NCBI GenBank assembly: GCA_014191975.1
Contig: BJHG01000013.1
Coordinates: 1 to 40,427 of the forward strand
Length of the DNA: 40,427 bases
Reading direction: 5' to 3'
Source: Methylococcaceae bacterium
Lineage (GTDB): Bacteria > Pseudomonadota > Gammaproteobacteria > Methylococcales > Methylomonadaceae
A model generated the notes under the pieces. It worked only from the letters and a program-made list of their open reading frames with translations, was not told the DNA's origin and did no database searches. Position numbers and translations under genes: made by a program. Below, one piece after another: positions 27,170 through 40,427 of this stretch (the stretch's first letter is position 1; each line of letters begins with the position of its first letter).

Positions 27170-27479
27170 GCAATCATTCTCCAGTTACGTTCTCATATTC
27201 CCTGCCATCGACCAGCTGACGATTTTGGGTAAAAATAAGTCAATCGCTGTTGCCAAAAGTAAAATAATCCTTCCCCAGATCATGAAAACAGCACGATTAG
27301 TCGAAACCGTTATCGGTCAATTAACAGATCATTTTCAAATCGAAAAAGTTCACGCTCGAGATTGTTTGCATCTAAATCATTGCTTCATCAGAAAAATTCT
27401 TGCTTATACTATGGGAACGTTTCTGAATAGAATTTTGGGGAATTCTATTTTATATTTTGATGACTTGGTTTTGACCTAA
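27170..27479 (+). pseudogene. C-terminal remnant of an IS982-like transposase
   Basis: ARLVETVIGQLTDHFQIEKVHARDCLHLNHCFIRKILAYTMGTFLNRILGN resembles the IS982-type tail (RIETVFSQL...FNIEK..ARD..HL..R..RKIL..T...FLN..LGN). Confidence 0.68.
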
Positions 27480-27724
27480 AAGTCGAACATTGCGTATCCA
27501 GCTAATTTTTATGAAAAATCCGTATCGACGATACAAGCTTTTGAGAGGTTGTATACGTTGTTGCCATAGGGTCTACTCCTGGTTGTGATTACTCAATGTG
27601 TTTCTACAAAATACCGTCAAAAAAACATTCCCTCTGTCAAAATGTTGAGAGCGGTTTTTTATGGGTAATGTGTGTAAAATCACAACTATATTTTTCACAT
27701 TTATATTTCGTAGGACAGTTATTC

Positions 27725-28507
27725 ATGCGTAGAGTTATTTTCAATCAAAAAGGTGGTGTTGGGAAATCGACTATCACCTGTAATTTAGCTGCCATTAGTG
27801 CAATGGAAGGCAAACGCACACTGGTTATTGATTTAGACGTGCAAGGAAATTCAAGTCAATATCTGCTTGGAAAAAAAGTCGCCGAAAGCGATAAAACTAT
27901 TGTGCATTTTTTCAAAGAAACATTAAGTGTTTCATTATTTGGCGGAAATAAAAGTGGTTCAGGCTTAGAAAATGCGATTCACGCCACACCATTTCCTAAT
28001 TTATTTGTATTACCATCACACCCTGAACTTGAACCATTGCAAGGACGTTTAGAATCGCGTTATAAAATTTTTAAACTCAAAGAAGCCCTCGATAAACTAG
28101 AAAATTTTGATGAAATTTACATTGATACGCCACCAATTTTGAATTTTTACAGTCAATCTGCGTTAATTGCAGCCCATAAATGTTTAATTCCATTTGATTG
28201 CGATACATTTGCGCGTGAAGCATTGTATTTATTGATGCAAACACTTACTGAAGTGAAAGCGGATCACAATCCTGGTTTAGAAATAGAAGGAATTGTCGTC
28301 AATCAATTTCAAAAACAAGCCAATTTACCACGTCAACTCGTTAATGAATTGATTGCAGAAGGTTTGCCTGTTTTAGCATCAATGCTTTCTTCGTCAGTGA
28401 AAGTACGTGAATCTCATTTTGAATCAAAACCCCTAATACATTACGTTCCCACTCACAAATTAACCGACGAATTCCGTGCGCTTCATGCTGAAATTCACAG
28501 CCGTTAA
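27725..28507 (+). CDS. ParA/Soj-family ATPase; likely start MRRVIFNQKGG at 27725
   Basis: Deviant Walker A FNQKGGVGKSTITCNLAA; LVIDLDVQGNSSQYLLG; IYIDTPPIL. Confidence 0.9.
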   Translation: MRRVIFNQKGGVGKSTITCNLAAISAMEGKRTLVIDLDVQGNSSQYLLGKKVAESDKTIVHFFKETLSVSLFGGNKSGSGLENAIHATPFPNLFVLPSHPELEPLQGRLESRYKIFKLKEALDKLENFDEIYIDTPPILNFYSQSALIAAHKCLIPFDCDTFAREALYLLMQTLTEVKADHNPGLEIEGIVVNQFQKQANLPRQLVNELIAEGLPVLASMLSSSVKVRESHFESKPLIHYVPTHKLTDEFRALHAEIHSR

Positions 28508-30047
28508 AACGTATGCTTTGCCGATTCTTTCAGGAATTTTTATCGGAACCAGTTACATTCCATTTCCACCTTGGGCAGCATTATTTGGATTTGTACCACT
28601 ATGGATTTTTTGGCAACGCCAAACTCAATTAAAATCCGTCATTTTCGGCGGCATGACGACAACATTTGTTTTTACGTTAATTGGATTTAATTGGATGACG
28701 TATTTGCTTCATGAATTCGCAGGTTTGCCATGGATTTTGGCGTTTGTCGGTATGATTTTATACGCACTATTTGCACATACGTTTGTAGTAATTGCAGGCG
28801 GATCGTGGTTTTTATTGAATCAGAAATTGAATTATTCGCCCGCGTTATCTGTGGGTTTAATGGCGATAATTACAATTTTAAGCGAAGCATATTCCTTTAC
28901 ATTGTTTGATTGGAATTTTGGCTATTCATGGTTTGGCTCTCAAATGCCAATTTATCAACTCGCTGAAATCATTGGTTTTAGTGGTTTAAGCGCAATTACA
29001 TTAGCGTTTAACTTACCCTTGTATTTGGCTTGGCAATGGCGAAATGAACAGCGGGGGAAAATCCTTTTTAGCGCAGTAATTAGCATTTTTGTGTTGTTGA
29101 ATGTTGGTGGATTAGCATTGGAAGCACGTTTACCGAAAACGGATGCTGAATTCAATGTATTAATGGTCCAAGGTAATGTCGGCAGCATGGAAAAAATGGC
29201 GGCTGAAACAGGCGACGGTTATGGACAAGTGATTCTAAATCGTTATTTATCACTCACGCATGAGACAGTAGAAAAATACAAAAACCAAAAAATCGATTTT
29301 GTATTTTGGGCAGAAACAGCGTTTCCGACATTTTTGGGTGAAAATTTAACACCACAAAATGATTATCCAAGACAACTCAGAAAATTTTTAAAAGCACATA
29401 ATGTACCGTTAATCACTGGGGCGTATAGCGTTAAATTTCCTGAAAAATTACTGACAAATTCGCTATTTTTGTTAGATGAAAACGGTGAAATTTTACCACC
29501 ACATTACAGCAAAACGATTTTATTGGCGTTTGGTGAGTACATTCCTTTTGAAAAATTTTTCCCACAAATCCGCAATTTTTTACCACCAATTGGACATTTT
29601 GCACGTGGTGATGGTGCGACGATGTTGTTTAATTTAAAAGGTTTAAAACTTGCGCCACAAATTTGTTACGAAGATTTATTTGCCTATTTTTCGCGTGATC
29701 TAGCGAATTTAGGTGCGGATGTGATGATCAATGTCACAAACGATTCTTGGTATGGGGCGTGGCAGCAACCGTATCAGCATTTTTATATGGCGTTCGCGCG
29801 GGGTGTTGAGTTTCGACGTCCTGTTTTACGGGTCACCAATACAGGAATTTCATCAGTTAGTTTAGCATCGGGTGAAATTTTGCAACGTTCGCCAATTAAT
29901 GAACAATGGGCGGATGTTTATCGTGTGCCGTATTTGAAAAATCCGCCCGCAACGTTTTATCAACAATGGTTTTATTTATTACCGATTTTGTTGTGGATGT
30001 CATTTTTTAGTTTGATAATTTTGGCGTGGCAACGTCGCACAAAATGA
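28485..30047 (+). CDS. lnt: Apolipoprotein N-acyltransferase (alternative start 28476)
   Basis: N-terminal TM bundle and CN-hydrolase domain: FWAETAFPTF, GEYIPFEKFFP, LAPQICYEDLF, NVTNDSWYGAWQQPYQHFYMAFARGVEFRRPVLRVTNTGIS. Confidence 0.95.
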   Translation: MLKFTAVKTYALPILSGIFIGTSYIPFPPWAALFGFVPLWIFWQRQTQLKSVIFGGMTTTFVFTLIGFNWMTYLLHEFAGLPWILAFVGMILYALFAHTFVVIAGGSWFLLNQKLNYSPALSVGLMAIITILSEAYSFTLFDWNFGYSWFGSQMPIYQLAEIIGFSGLSAITLAFNLPLYLAWQWRNEQRGKILFSAVISIFVLLNVGGLALEARLPKTDAEFNVLMVQGNVGSMEKMAAETGDGYGQVILNRYLSLTHETVEKYKNQKIDFVFWAETAFPTFLGENLTPQNDYPRQLRKFLKAHNVPLITGAYSVKFPEKLLTNSLFLLDENGEILPPHYSKTILLAFGEYIPFEKFFPQIRNFLPPIGHFARGDGATMLFNLKGLKLAPQICYEDLFAYFSRDLANLGADVMINVTNDSWYGAWQQPYQHFYMAFARGVEFRRPVLRVTNTGISSVSLASGEILQRSPINEQWADVYRVPYLKNPPATFYQQWFYLLPILLWMSFFSLIILAWQRRTK

Positions 30048-30077
30048 AATAGTTTTTTAACTTTTACGAGATTTGAA

Positions 30078-30968
30078 ATGAGCCAAAAAATCAGAAAAGC
30101 CGTTTTCCCCGTCGCCGGTTTAGGTACACGTTTTTTACCTGCAACGAAAGCTAGCCCAAAAGAAATGTTGCCAATTGTCGATAAACCATTGATTCAATAT
30201 GCAGTGGAAGAAGCGGTAGCGGCTGGCGTTGATACGATGATTTTCATTACAGGACGCAGTAAAAATGCGATTGTTGACCATTTCGACAAAGCCTATGAAC
30301 TTGAAAATGAGTTGATGATTCGCGGCAAAATCGAAACGTTGCAAATGATTCGTCAAATGATGCCGCCGAATGTGACGTTTATTTTTATTCGCCAAGCCGA
30401 AGCCTTAGGTTTAGGTCATGCGGTACATTGTGCGAAACGTGCTATTGGTAATGAACCGTTTGCGGTTATTTTGGCTGACGATTTAATTGTGAACGGTGAA
30501 AATAGCGGTTGTTTGACGCAAATGGTCGCGCAATATCACAAAAACCAATGCAGTATTTTAGGTGTTGAACGCATCAATCCGAGCGAAACCGACAAATACG
30601 GGATTGTGAAAACCAAAGAAATGACTCCAACATTGGGGCAAGTCGACTTGATTATTGAAAAACCTGCACCTGATCGTGCACCATCAAATTTAGCCGTGGT
30701 TGGACGTTATATTTTAACGCCTGCCATTTTCAAAAAAATCGAAGAAACAGGCAAAGGCGCAGGTGGTGAATTCCAATTGACCGACGCGATTGCGGCGTTA
30801 ATGCTAGATCAAAATGTATTTGCGTATGAGTTTGAAGGCAAGCGTTACGATTGCGGTTCAAAACTCGGTTATTTGCAAGCCAGTGTTGAAGAAGCCTTGA
30901 TTCATAGCGAATTGAAAGAAGACTTTTTGGCGTATTTGAAAGACTTCGTGGCGAATTTACCAGAATAA
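30078..30968 (+). CDS. galU: UTP--glucose-1-phosphate uridylyltransferase
   Basis: KAVFPVAGLGTRFLPATKASPKEMLPIVDKPLIQYAVEEAV; GLGHAVHCAK; VILADDLI. Confidence 0.97.
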   Translation: MSQKIRKAVFPVAGLGTRFLPATKASPKEMLPIVDKPLIQYAVEEAVAAGVDTMIFITGRSKNAIVDHFDKAYELENELMIRGKIETLQMIRQMMPPNVTFIFIRQAEALGLGHAVHCAKRAIGNEPFAVILADDLIVNGENSGCLTQMVAQYHKNQCSILGVERINPSETDKYGIVKTKEMTPTLGQVDLIIEKPAPDRAPSNLAVVGRYILTPAIFKKIEETGKGAGGEFQLTDAIAALMLDQNVFAYEFEGKRYDCGSKLGYLQASVEEALIHSELKEDFLAYLKDFVANLPE

Positions 30969-30983
30969 AAAAGGGAGCGTGAG

Positions 30984-31739
30984 ATGACGAAAAAAATTCC
31001 TTTAATTAGCATTCTAATTTTCGCACTAATGTTGACGGGTTGCGTATATTGGTTACGGGCGTTTCAGGTTTACCATCAAATGAACGATTTTGATAAACAC
31101 TTTGCAATTGTCGTAACCGACGAATTTATGTTGCAATTCAAAGAGCCGATTTTATACAGCAAAGATTTTGTGTCGCTGTCACGGTTGTATCCGACTGACG
31201 ATTCGCCCACGCCTGACGGGAGAAAATGGCGATATTGGTTTCGTAAAATTGACAAAGATGGAAATTTGATTAAACCCGAAATTCACTTTTACACCGATTT
31301 ATATTTCAACAAAGAAAGTAAGCTGACGGCGTGGGCTTTCTCGTCGTTATTTTTACAAATTGCGCCGCCGAAGTTTTTAGAAGTGTCTTTGCGTTCGATT
31401 GGTGGCGCGGAAATCGACAAAGAGAAGCATCAACTCAAAGCAAATAGTGCGTTGCTGGAAAAAATTTCTGCCGATTTGCCCAAAAAATCCGTGGTTGTGG
31501 CGAAATTAGGTGAACCGTTAGAAATCAAAGATGAACCCGAACAGGAAATTTATGTTTATCATTTCTTGCTCGAAACGCACGAAATCGAAAAAGGTTACGA
31601 AGACCGGGCGTTAAATGAAGTGAAAATCACATTTGACAAAAAAACGCAGGAGTTAACGCGCATGGCAGGTCGATTTGCCGGTTTGAAAGTGTCGATTAAC
31701 TACAAAAAGTTTTTAGTTGAACAAACTGAAGCGGATTGA
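30984..31739 (+). CDS. Hypothetical lipoprotein
   Basis: Signal peptide with lipobox LTGC (LISILIFALMLTGCVYW); no family recognised. Confidence 0.65.
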   Translation: MTKKIPLISILIFALMLTGCVYWLRAFQVYHQMNDFDKHFAIVVTDEFMLQFKEPILYSKDFVSLSRLYPTDDSPTPDGRKWRYWFRKIDKDGNLIKPEIHFYTDLYFNKESKLTAWAFSSLFLQIAPPKFLEVSLRSIGGAEIDKEKHQLKANSALLEKISADLPKKSVVVAKLGEPLEIKDEPEQEIYVYHFLLETHEIEKGYEDRALNEVKITFDKKTQELTRMAGRFAGLKVSINYKKFLVEQTEAD

Positions 31740-31747
31740 AAAACTGT

Positions 31748-31827
31748 GCGGGTTAACTGCGTGAACCCGCGCAACGCAAACGTCCCATTTACGCACATTT
31801 CGTCATGCGGGCGCACGCAGTGCGCCC
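31748..31827. repeat. Two-hairpin intergenic repeat (REP/MITE-like)
   Basis: GCGGGTT-N9-AACCCGC (31748-31770) and GGGCGCA-N5-TGCGCCC (31809-31827), GC-rich against an AT-rich background. Confidence 0.6.
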
Positions 31828-32541
31828 CTACATTTTCACATTCCCCGCGTGTAAACCACATTCTTTTTTCGTGCTATCTTCCCACCACCAACGCCCCACG
31901 CGCTCATGTTGATTCGGCAAAATCGCGCGGGTACACGGTTCGCAACCAATGCTGATAAAACCCTGTTGATGCAGCGGATTATAAGGCACTTGATACGCTT
32001 CGATATAATCCCAAACCTGCGCCGAAGTCCAATTCAACAACGGATTAAATTTAATCAACGTGTGTTCGGGAGTCGAAAACGCGCCATCGATTTGAACTTC
32101 AGGAACGGCTTGGCGCGTGTCCATACTTTGGTCTTTTCGTTGTCCAGTAATCCACGCATCGACATTCGCGAGTTTGCGCCGCAACGGTTCCACTTTCCGA
32201 ATCCCACAACATTCCGAATGCCCGTCTTCATAAAAACTAAACAAACCTTTCGTTTTCACAAACGCATCGAGCAATTCACGATTCGGACTTAACACCTCGA
32301 TTTGGATGCCGTAATGTTTTCGCACTTGCTCAATATAACGATAAGTTTCTGCGTGTAATCGTCCCGTATCCAGACAAAAAACCTGAATATCTTTGCGAAA
32401 ATTCAACGCCAAATCAATCAACACAACGTCTTCCGCGCCACTGAATGAAATGGCGATGTTGTCGAATTGCGCCAACGCCGCTTTTAAAATAACACGCGGA
32501 TTTTTGCCCGCAAGTTCTGTTTGTAAGGTTTCAATGTTCAT
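31828..32541 (-). CDS. cysH: Assimilatory adenylylsulfate (APS) reductase, CysH family with 4Fe-4S cysteine motif
   Basis: [53 protein letters not shown]. Confidence 0.93.
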   Translation of the reverse strand: MNIETLQTELAGKNPRVILKAALAQFDNIAISFSGAEDVVLIDLALNFRKDIQVFCLDTGRLHAETYRYIEQVRKHYGIQIEVLSPNRELLDAFVKTKGLFSFYEDGHSECCGIRKVEPLRRKLANVDAWITGQRKDQSMDTRQAVPEVQIDGAFSTPEHTLIKFNPLLNWTSAQVWDYIEAYQVPYNPLHQQGFISIGCEPCTRAILPNQHERVGRWWWEDSTKKECGLHAGNVKM

Positions 32542-34088
32542 GATTGGGAAAAATAATGGGTTAAAAACTGTTCAAAAGGCAGTTGTGGCGCGAATTCTAA
32601 TTCACGTTGTTTCGCGTGAGATTCTGCCGCCAAGTTTATAAATTTCTGCCGTGTGGTGTCGTCTAATAATTGAGCCGCGAAAATTTTTGCTAATTCTGCC
32701 GATTGATTTAGCGCAAAGCCTGCAAATGGTTTTTTCATTTCACGCATCGCAGCCAACATTTTCGCAGACGGCGTTAAATCGGGGTTTTTAACCAATTCGC
32801 GCTGTAAATTCAATGCTTCAGAATAAGGCGAATCGGTTTCAGTCGAATCCAACGCTTCACAAATCGGTTGCGTCGAAATCAAAATTTCACGCGCCCAGTT
32901 TTGCAATGTAATCGTTTCGCCATTTTTCACCAATTCCACGTTCGGTTTGCGTCCGTTATTCGCCACAATTAACTGATTAGCATTATTCACGCGCAATTCA
33001 TCAGCGGTAATTTCGGGACTTGCGGTCAATAAACACGTCAATAATAACGCTTCAATAAAACGCGCCGTCGGTTCATCAACGCCCAATGGCTGGAACGGAT
33101 TTAAATCCAACGCACGCATTTCCACATATTCAACGCCACCTCGACGCAATGCCGAAGTCGGTTTTTCACCTGATAACGCAATTTGTTTCGGGCGCATAAT
33201 GCTGTAAAACTCGTTTTCAATTTGTAAAATATTGGTGTTCAATTGCTGATATTCGCCGTTTTTACACACACCAATTTTTTCATAATCCGCGTAAGGCGTG
33301 CTAATTGCCGTGCTCAAACTTTCAACGTAACCGTGAATCGAATTGTAATCAATGTGCAAATCCGCCTGATTTTTGCTTTTATAACCAATGTCGCTCATCC
33401 GTAACGATGTGGCAAAAGGATGATAAAGCGTGCCGTTGTCGAATTCTTCAAATTGCGCCATTAACGATGGGCGACTGTTGAAAAAGTTTTTACAAATCGC
33501 CGGCGACGCGCCAAATAAATACAAAATCAACCAGCCAATCCGTTGGAAATTCCGAATCAGCCCAAAATATGCCGCGTTTTTAAAATCGGCGAATGATTCG
33601 GATTTTCCTGATTGTTGATGCAGAAATTCCCACAACGGTTCTGGCACCGAATAATTAAAATGAATGCCCGAAATCGCTTGCATCGTGCGCCCATAACGAT
33701 GCCACAAACCATGCCGGTAAACGTGTTTCATGCGCCCGATATTGGAACTACCGTATTCCGCAATCCGAATGCTGTCGTCGCCATTGATGCCACACGGCAT
33801 ACTCGCGCACAATAATTGCTCGTCGCCCAAATTTTCGTAAACGAATTGATGAATCTTCTGTAATTCGCGCAACGTGTCTTGAATGTCGGAAAATGGCGAC
33901 GTAATCAATTCAATTAACGCTTCCGAATAATCTGTGGTGATGTGCGAATGCGTCAACGTTGAACCCAAACTGCGCGGATGGGTCGCTTGTGAAATCAAGC
34001 CGTGTGCATTAATGCGAAGGCTTTCTTTTTCGATGCCTTTTAAACCGCCACCGAGTAAATGAGGAGTATTTTTAAGCCAAAAAGTCAT
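32538..34088 (-). CDS. gshA: Glutamate--cysteine ligase
   Basis: [62 protein letters not shown]. Confidence 0.95.
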   Translation of the reverse strand: MTFWLKNTPHLLGGGLKGIEKESLRINAHGLISQATHPRSLGSTLTHSHITTDYSEALIELITSPFSDIQDTLRELQKIHQFVYENLGDEQLLCASMPCGINGDDSIRIAEYGSSNIGRMKHVYRHGLWHRYGRTMQAISGIHFNYSVPEPLWEFLHQQSGKSESFADFKNAAYFGLIRNFQRIGWLILYLFGASPAICKNFFNSRPSLMAQFEEFDNGTLYHPFATSLRMSDIGYKSKNQADLHIDYNSIHGYVESLSTAISTPYADYEKIGVCKNGEYQQLNTNILQIENEFYSIMRPKQIALSGEKPTSALRRGGVEYVEMRALDLNPFQPLGVDEPTARFIEALLLTCLLTASPEITADELRVNNANQLIVANNGRKPNVELVKNGETITLQNWAREILISTQPICEALDSTETDSPYSEALNLQRELVKNPDLTPSAKMLAAMREMKKPFAGFALNQSAELAKIFAAQLLDDTTRQKFINLAAESHAKQRELEFAPQLPFEQFLTHYFSQS

Positions 34089-34106
34089 AAAGTATGAAAA
34101 ACAGAA

Positions 34107-38477
<4,371 letters not shown>

Positions 38478-38497
38478 TGGTTATTTTTTAAAAGAAA

Positions 38498-38519
38498 AAA
38501 GGCGCTTAAATTCGCGCCC
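38498..38519 (-). terminator. Rho-independent terminator between the amidase gene and mutL
   Basis: Minus strand GGCGC-N8-GCGCC followed by a TTTTTT run. Confidence 0.6.
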
Positions 38520-38544
38520 TTGTAATTTTTGAATACGGTGAAAT

Positions 38545-39849
38545 TTATAATGCCGCAATCCGTTGTTGTTCGTTTTTAGGTTGTTTCATATAACTGTGAA
38601 CGCCTTTTAAAATTGCTGTCGCAATTTTAAACTGATGCCCTGAACTCAATAAATTGGCTTCTTCAATCGGATTAGAAATAAATGCTGTTTCAACCAAAAT
38701 TGATGGAATATCTGGCGACTTTAACACCGCAAAACCCGCTTTTTGTACTGCTTCAAAATGCAATTTTGATACATTTTCAAAGTTATGTAAAACCTTATTG
38801 GCTAACAAAACACTTGCCTCTTGTGTCGCACTTTGTGACAAATCTAGTAATACATTTGTTAATCCATTTTCGTCATCACTAAGCTGTTCACCTTCCACAA
38901 ATTCAACTGAATTTTCACTGTGTGCTAACCAATACGCAGATTCACTGGACGCGCCGTTAGTTGATAACGCATAAACTGAGGCACCACGAACGCCAGAATC
39001 TTTAATTGCATCGGCGTGAATTGAAATGAAAACATCTGCTTTAGCTGCGCGAGCGATGTCCATTCGTTTTCGCAAGGCAACGTAATAATCACCTTGGCGA
39101 ATCATGACTGTTTTCATACCTGCTTGAGCATTAACCATTACTTCTAATTTTTGTGCAATTGAAAGAACAACGTCTTTTTCATAAGTGCCCGCCAAACCTT
39201 GTGCACCAGAATCGTTGCCACCGTGTCCAGCATCAATAGCAACAATAAAAGGTTTTACAATTTTGCTGACTTCACTATTTTTAACAGGAACAATTTGAGA
39301 AACAGGCTTTTTAATTTCAACTTCTGAAATGGCTTTAGAAATTGGAACAACTTTAGGTAGTTTTTTTTCAGAAACGGGAATAATAGGGGTTGATTTTTCG
39401 GTAAGCTTTACGTCGGTCTTAGGTTCCATTTTTACTATTTTATTACTTAAACCTTTATCTAATAATTCAACAACAAAGTGATTATTTCCGAGCGCATCAG
39501 TATGTAACGTAGTGGTTTTATTAGAAAGTGGTTTTTTTAAATCAACCACAATTCGTAAATCCGTGCCATTTTTTGCGCCTACACGAATACCTGAAAATAA
39601 AGGATGTGACGCGGAAGGTTGTGCCAATTCTTTTGTGACCACTGCGTTATGTAAATCAATAACTAAACGTGCCGGATTTTCAAAAAACTGCACCTTATTT
39701 TGGCTAGCTGACGTATTAACATCAAATGTAATTCGTGACTGGCCCGGCGTCGTCCAATAACGTAGCGAATTTACACGCAAAACGTCTTCAGCATAAACCA
39801 GACCTTGCCAACTCAAAAGGATAAATAATATATTCAAATAATGTCGCAT
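38545..39849 (-). CDS. amiC: N-acetylmuramoyl-L-alanine amidase with AMIN domain (AmiC-like)
   Basis: AMIN domain N-terminus; Amidase_3 motifs VAIDAGHGGNDSGAQG, VFISIHADAI, SILVETAFISNPIEEANLL. Confidence 0.93.
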   Translation of the reverse strand: MRHYLNILFILLSWQGLVYAEDVLRVNSLRYWTTPGQSRITFDVNTSASQNKVQFFENPARLVIDLHNAVVTKELAQPSASHPLFSGIRVGAKNGTDLRIVVDLKKPLSNKTTTLHTDALGNNHFVVELLDKGLSNKIVKMEPKTDVKLTEKSTPIIPVSEKKLPKVVPISKAISEVEIKKPVSQIVPVKNSEVSKIVKPFIVAIDAGHGGNDSGAQGLAGTYEKDVVLSIAQKLEVMVNAQAGMKTVMIRQGDYYVALRKRMDIARAAKADVFISIHADAIKDSGVRGASVYALSTNGASSESAYWLAHSENSVEFVEGEQLSDDENGLTNVLLDLSQSATQEASVLLANKVLHNFENVSKLHFEAVQKAGFAVLKSPDIPSILVETAFISNPIEEANLLSSGHQFKIATAILKGVHSYMKQPKNEQQRIAAL

Positions 39850-40062
39850 ATTCTAAAAATCCATAATTGATAATATGGTTTAAAGTATATCAGTATGTTA
39901 TTGTTTTTTCATATACTAATTATTAAATATTAAATATTAATGAGCAACTTGCAAAATGGCTGAAAGTGGTTTGATTTATGGCTAGATTGGCCAAGGAAAA
40001 AGAAAAACACCTGCTCTGAAATGATAAAATAGAATCGTAAAATAACCATTACTATCAATAAT

Positions 40063-40427
40063 ATGAGCGGGCTACGAGAAACTTTATCACAAACATGGCT
40101 GAGTATTCAAATCAGTTTATTCCCCTGGTTATCCGAAGAGTTAGGGCCACTGACCAAAAAGCAACAAGAATTGGTGTCAATATTAGAGCTGATACGCATT
40201 GAAGAATTTATCTATTCAAGCCGCGGTTTTCCAGGGCGTCCACCAAAAGATCGTACGGCGATAGCCAGAGCCTTAGTGGCGAAAATGGTTTATCACCTGC
40301 CGACGACAAGGGCGTTGCTCGACCGGCTTGATTGCGATAGTGCATTAAGACGTCTTTGCGGATGGGAGCGAAAAAATGATGTTCCAGATGAATGCACGTT
40401 TTCTCGTGCCTTTGCCGAGTTCTCAGC
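40063..40427 (+). CDS. Transposase N-terminal region (DDE, IS1182/IS5-like), runs off the right edge
   Basis: MSGLRETLSQTWLSIQISLFPWLSEELGPLTKKQQELVSILELIRIEEFIYSSRGFPGRPPKDRTAIARALVAKMVYHLPTTRALLDRLDCDSALRRLCGWERKNDVPDECTFSRAFAEFS; open to the end of the window. Confidence 0.8.
   Translation, partial: MSGLRETLSQTWLSIQISLFPWLSEELGPLTKKQQELVSILELIRIEEFIYSSRGFPGRPPKDRTAIARALVAKMVYHLPTTRALLDRLDCDSALRRLCGWERKNDVPDECTFSRAFAEFS

Noticed and set aside
39905-39945. AT-rich ATTAAATATTAAATATTAATG repeats as an origin or partition site
   Set aside because: Too short and low-complexity; no DnaA boxes or iteron structure recognised.

Overview
AT-rich bacterial chromosomal window, most likely gammaproteobacterial judging from gene content; the lineage is an inference. 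The core is housekeeping and regulatory genes: narK plus a PP2C/Ser-Thr kinase fusion, selO, glnD, an NAD-dependent epimerase, ispA, dxs, a dienelactone hydrolase, an LMW protein tyrosine phosphatase, ppk1, ntrC-ntrB, parA-like, lnt, galU, a lipoprotein, cysH (Fe-S APS-reductase type), gshA, rdgB, ligA, mutL and an AMIN-domain amidase. Both window edges are IS elements: IS3-type on the left, a DDE transposase on the right. The accessory parts are: (i) a tandem pair of secreted DUF3530-like alpha/beta-hydrolase proteins with long C-terminal collagen-like Gly-X-Y tails, whose nucleophile elbow lacks Ser; (ii) two overlapping paralogous membrane-associated GTPases sharing a DxPDFDS switch-II motif; (iii) a D-Ala-D-Ala-ligase-like gene bracketed by IS3 and IS982-like transposase debris; (iv) a histidine-kinase pseudogene truncated by the left IS3 element; (v) a hairpin repeat abutting the cysH stop codon. 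Candidate regulatory sites are a sigma-54 -24/-12 element upstream of narK and a Pho-box-like direct repeat upstream of ppk1. The strongest candidate for something undescribed is the tandem pseudo-hydrolase/collagen pair. No searches were run; all family names come from reading the translated sequences.
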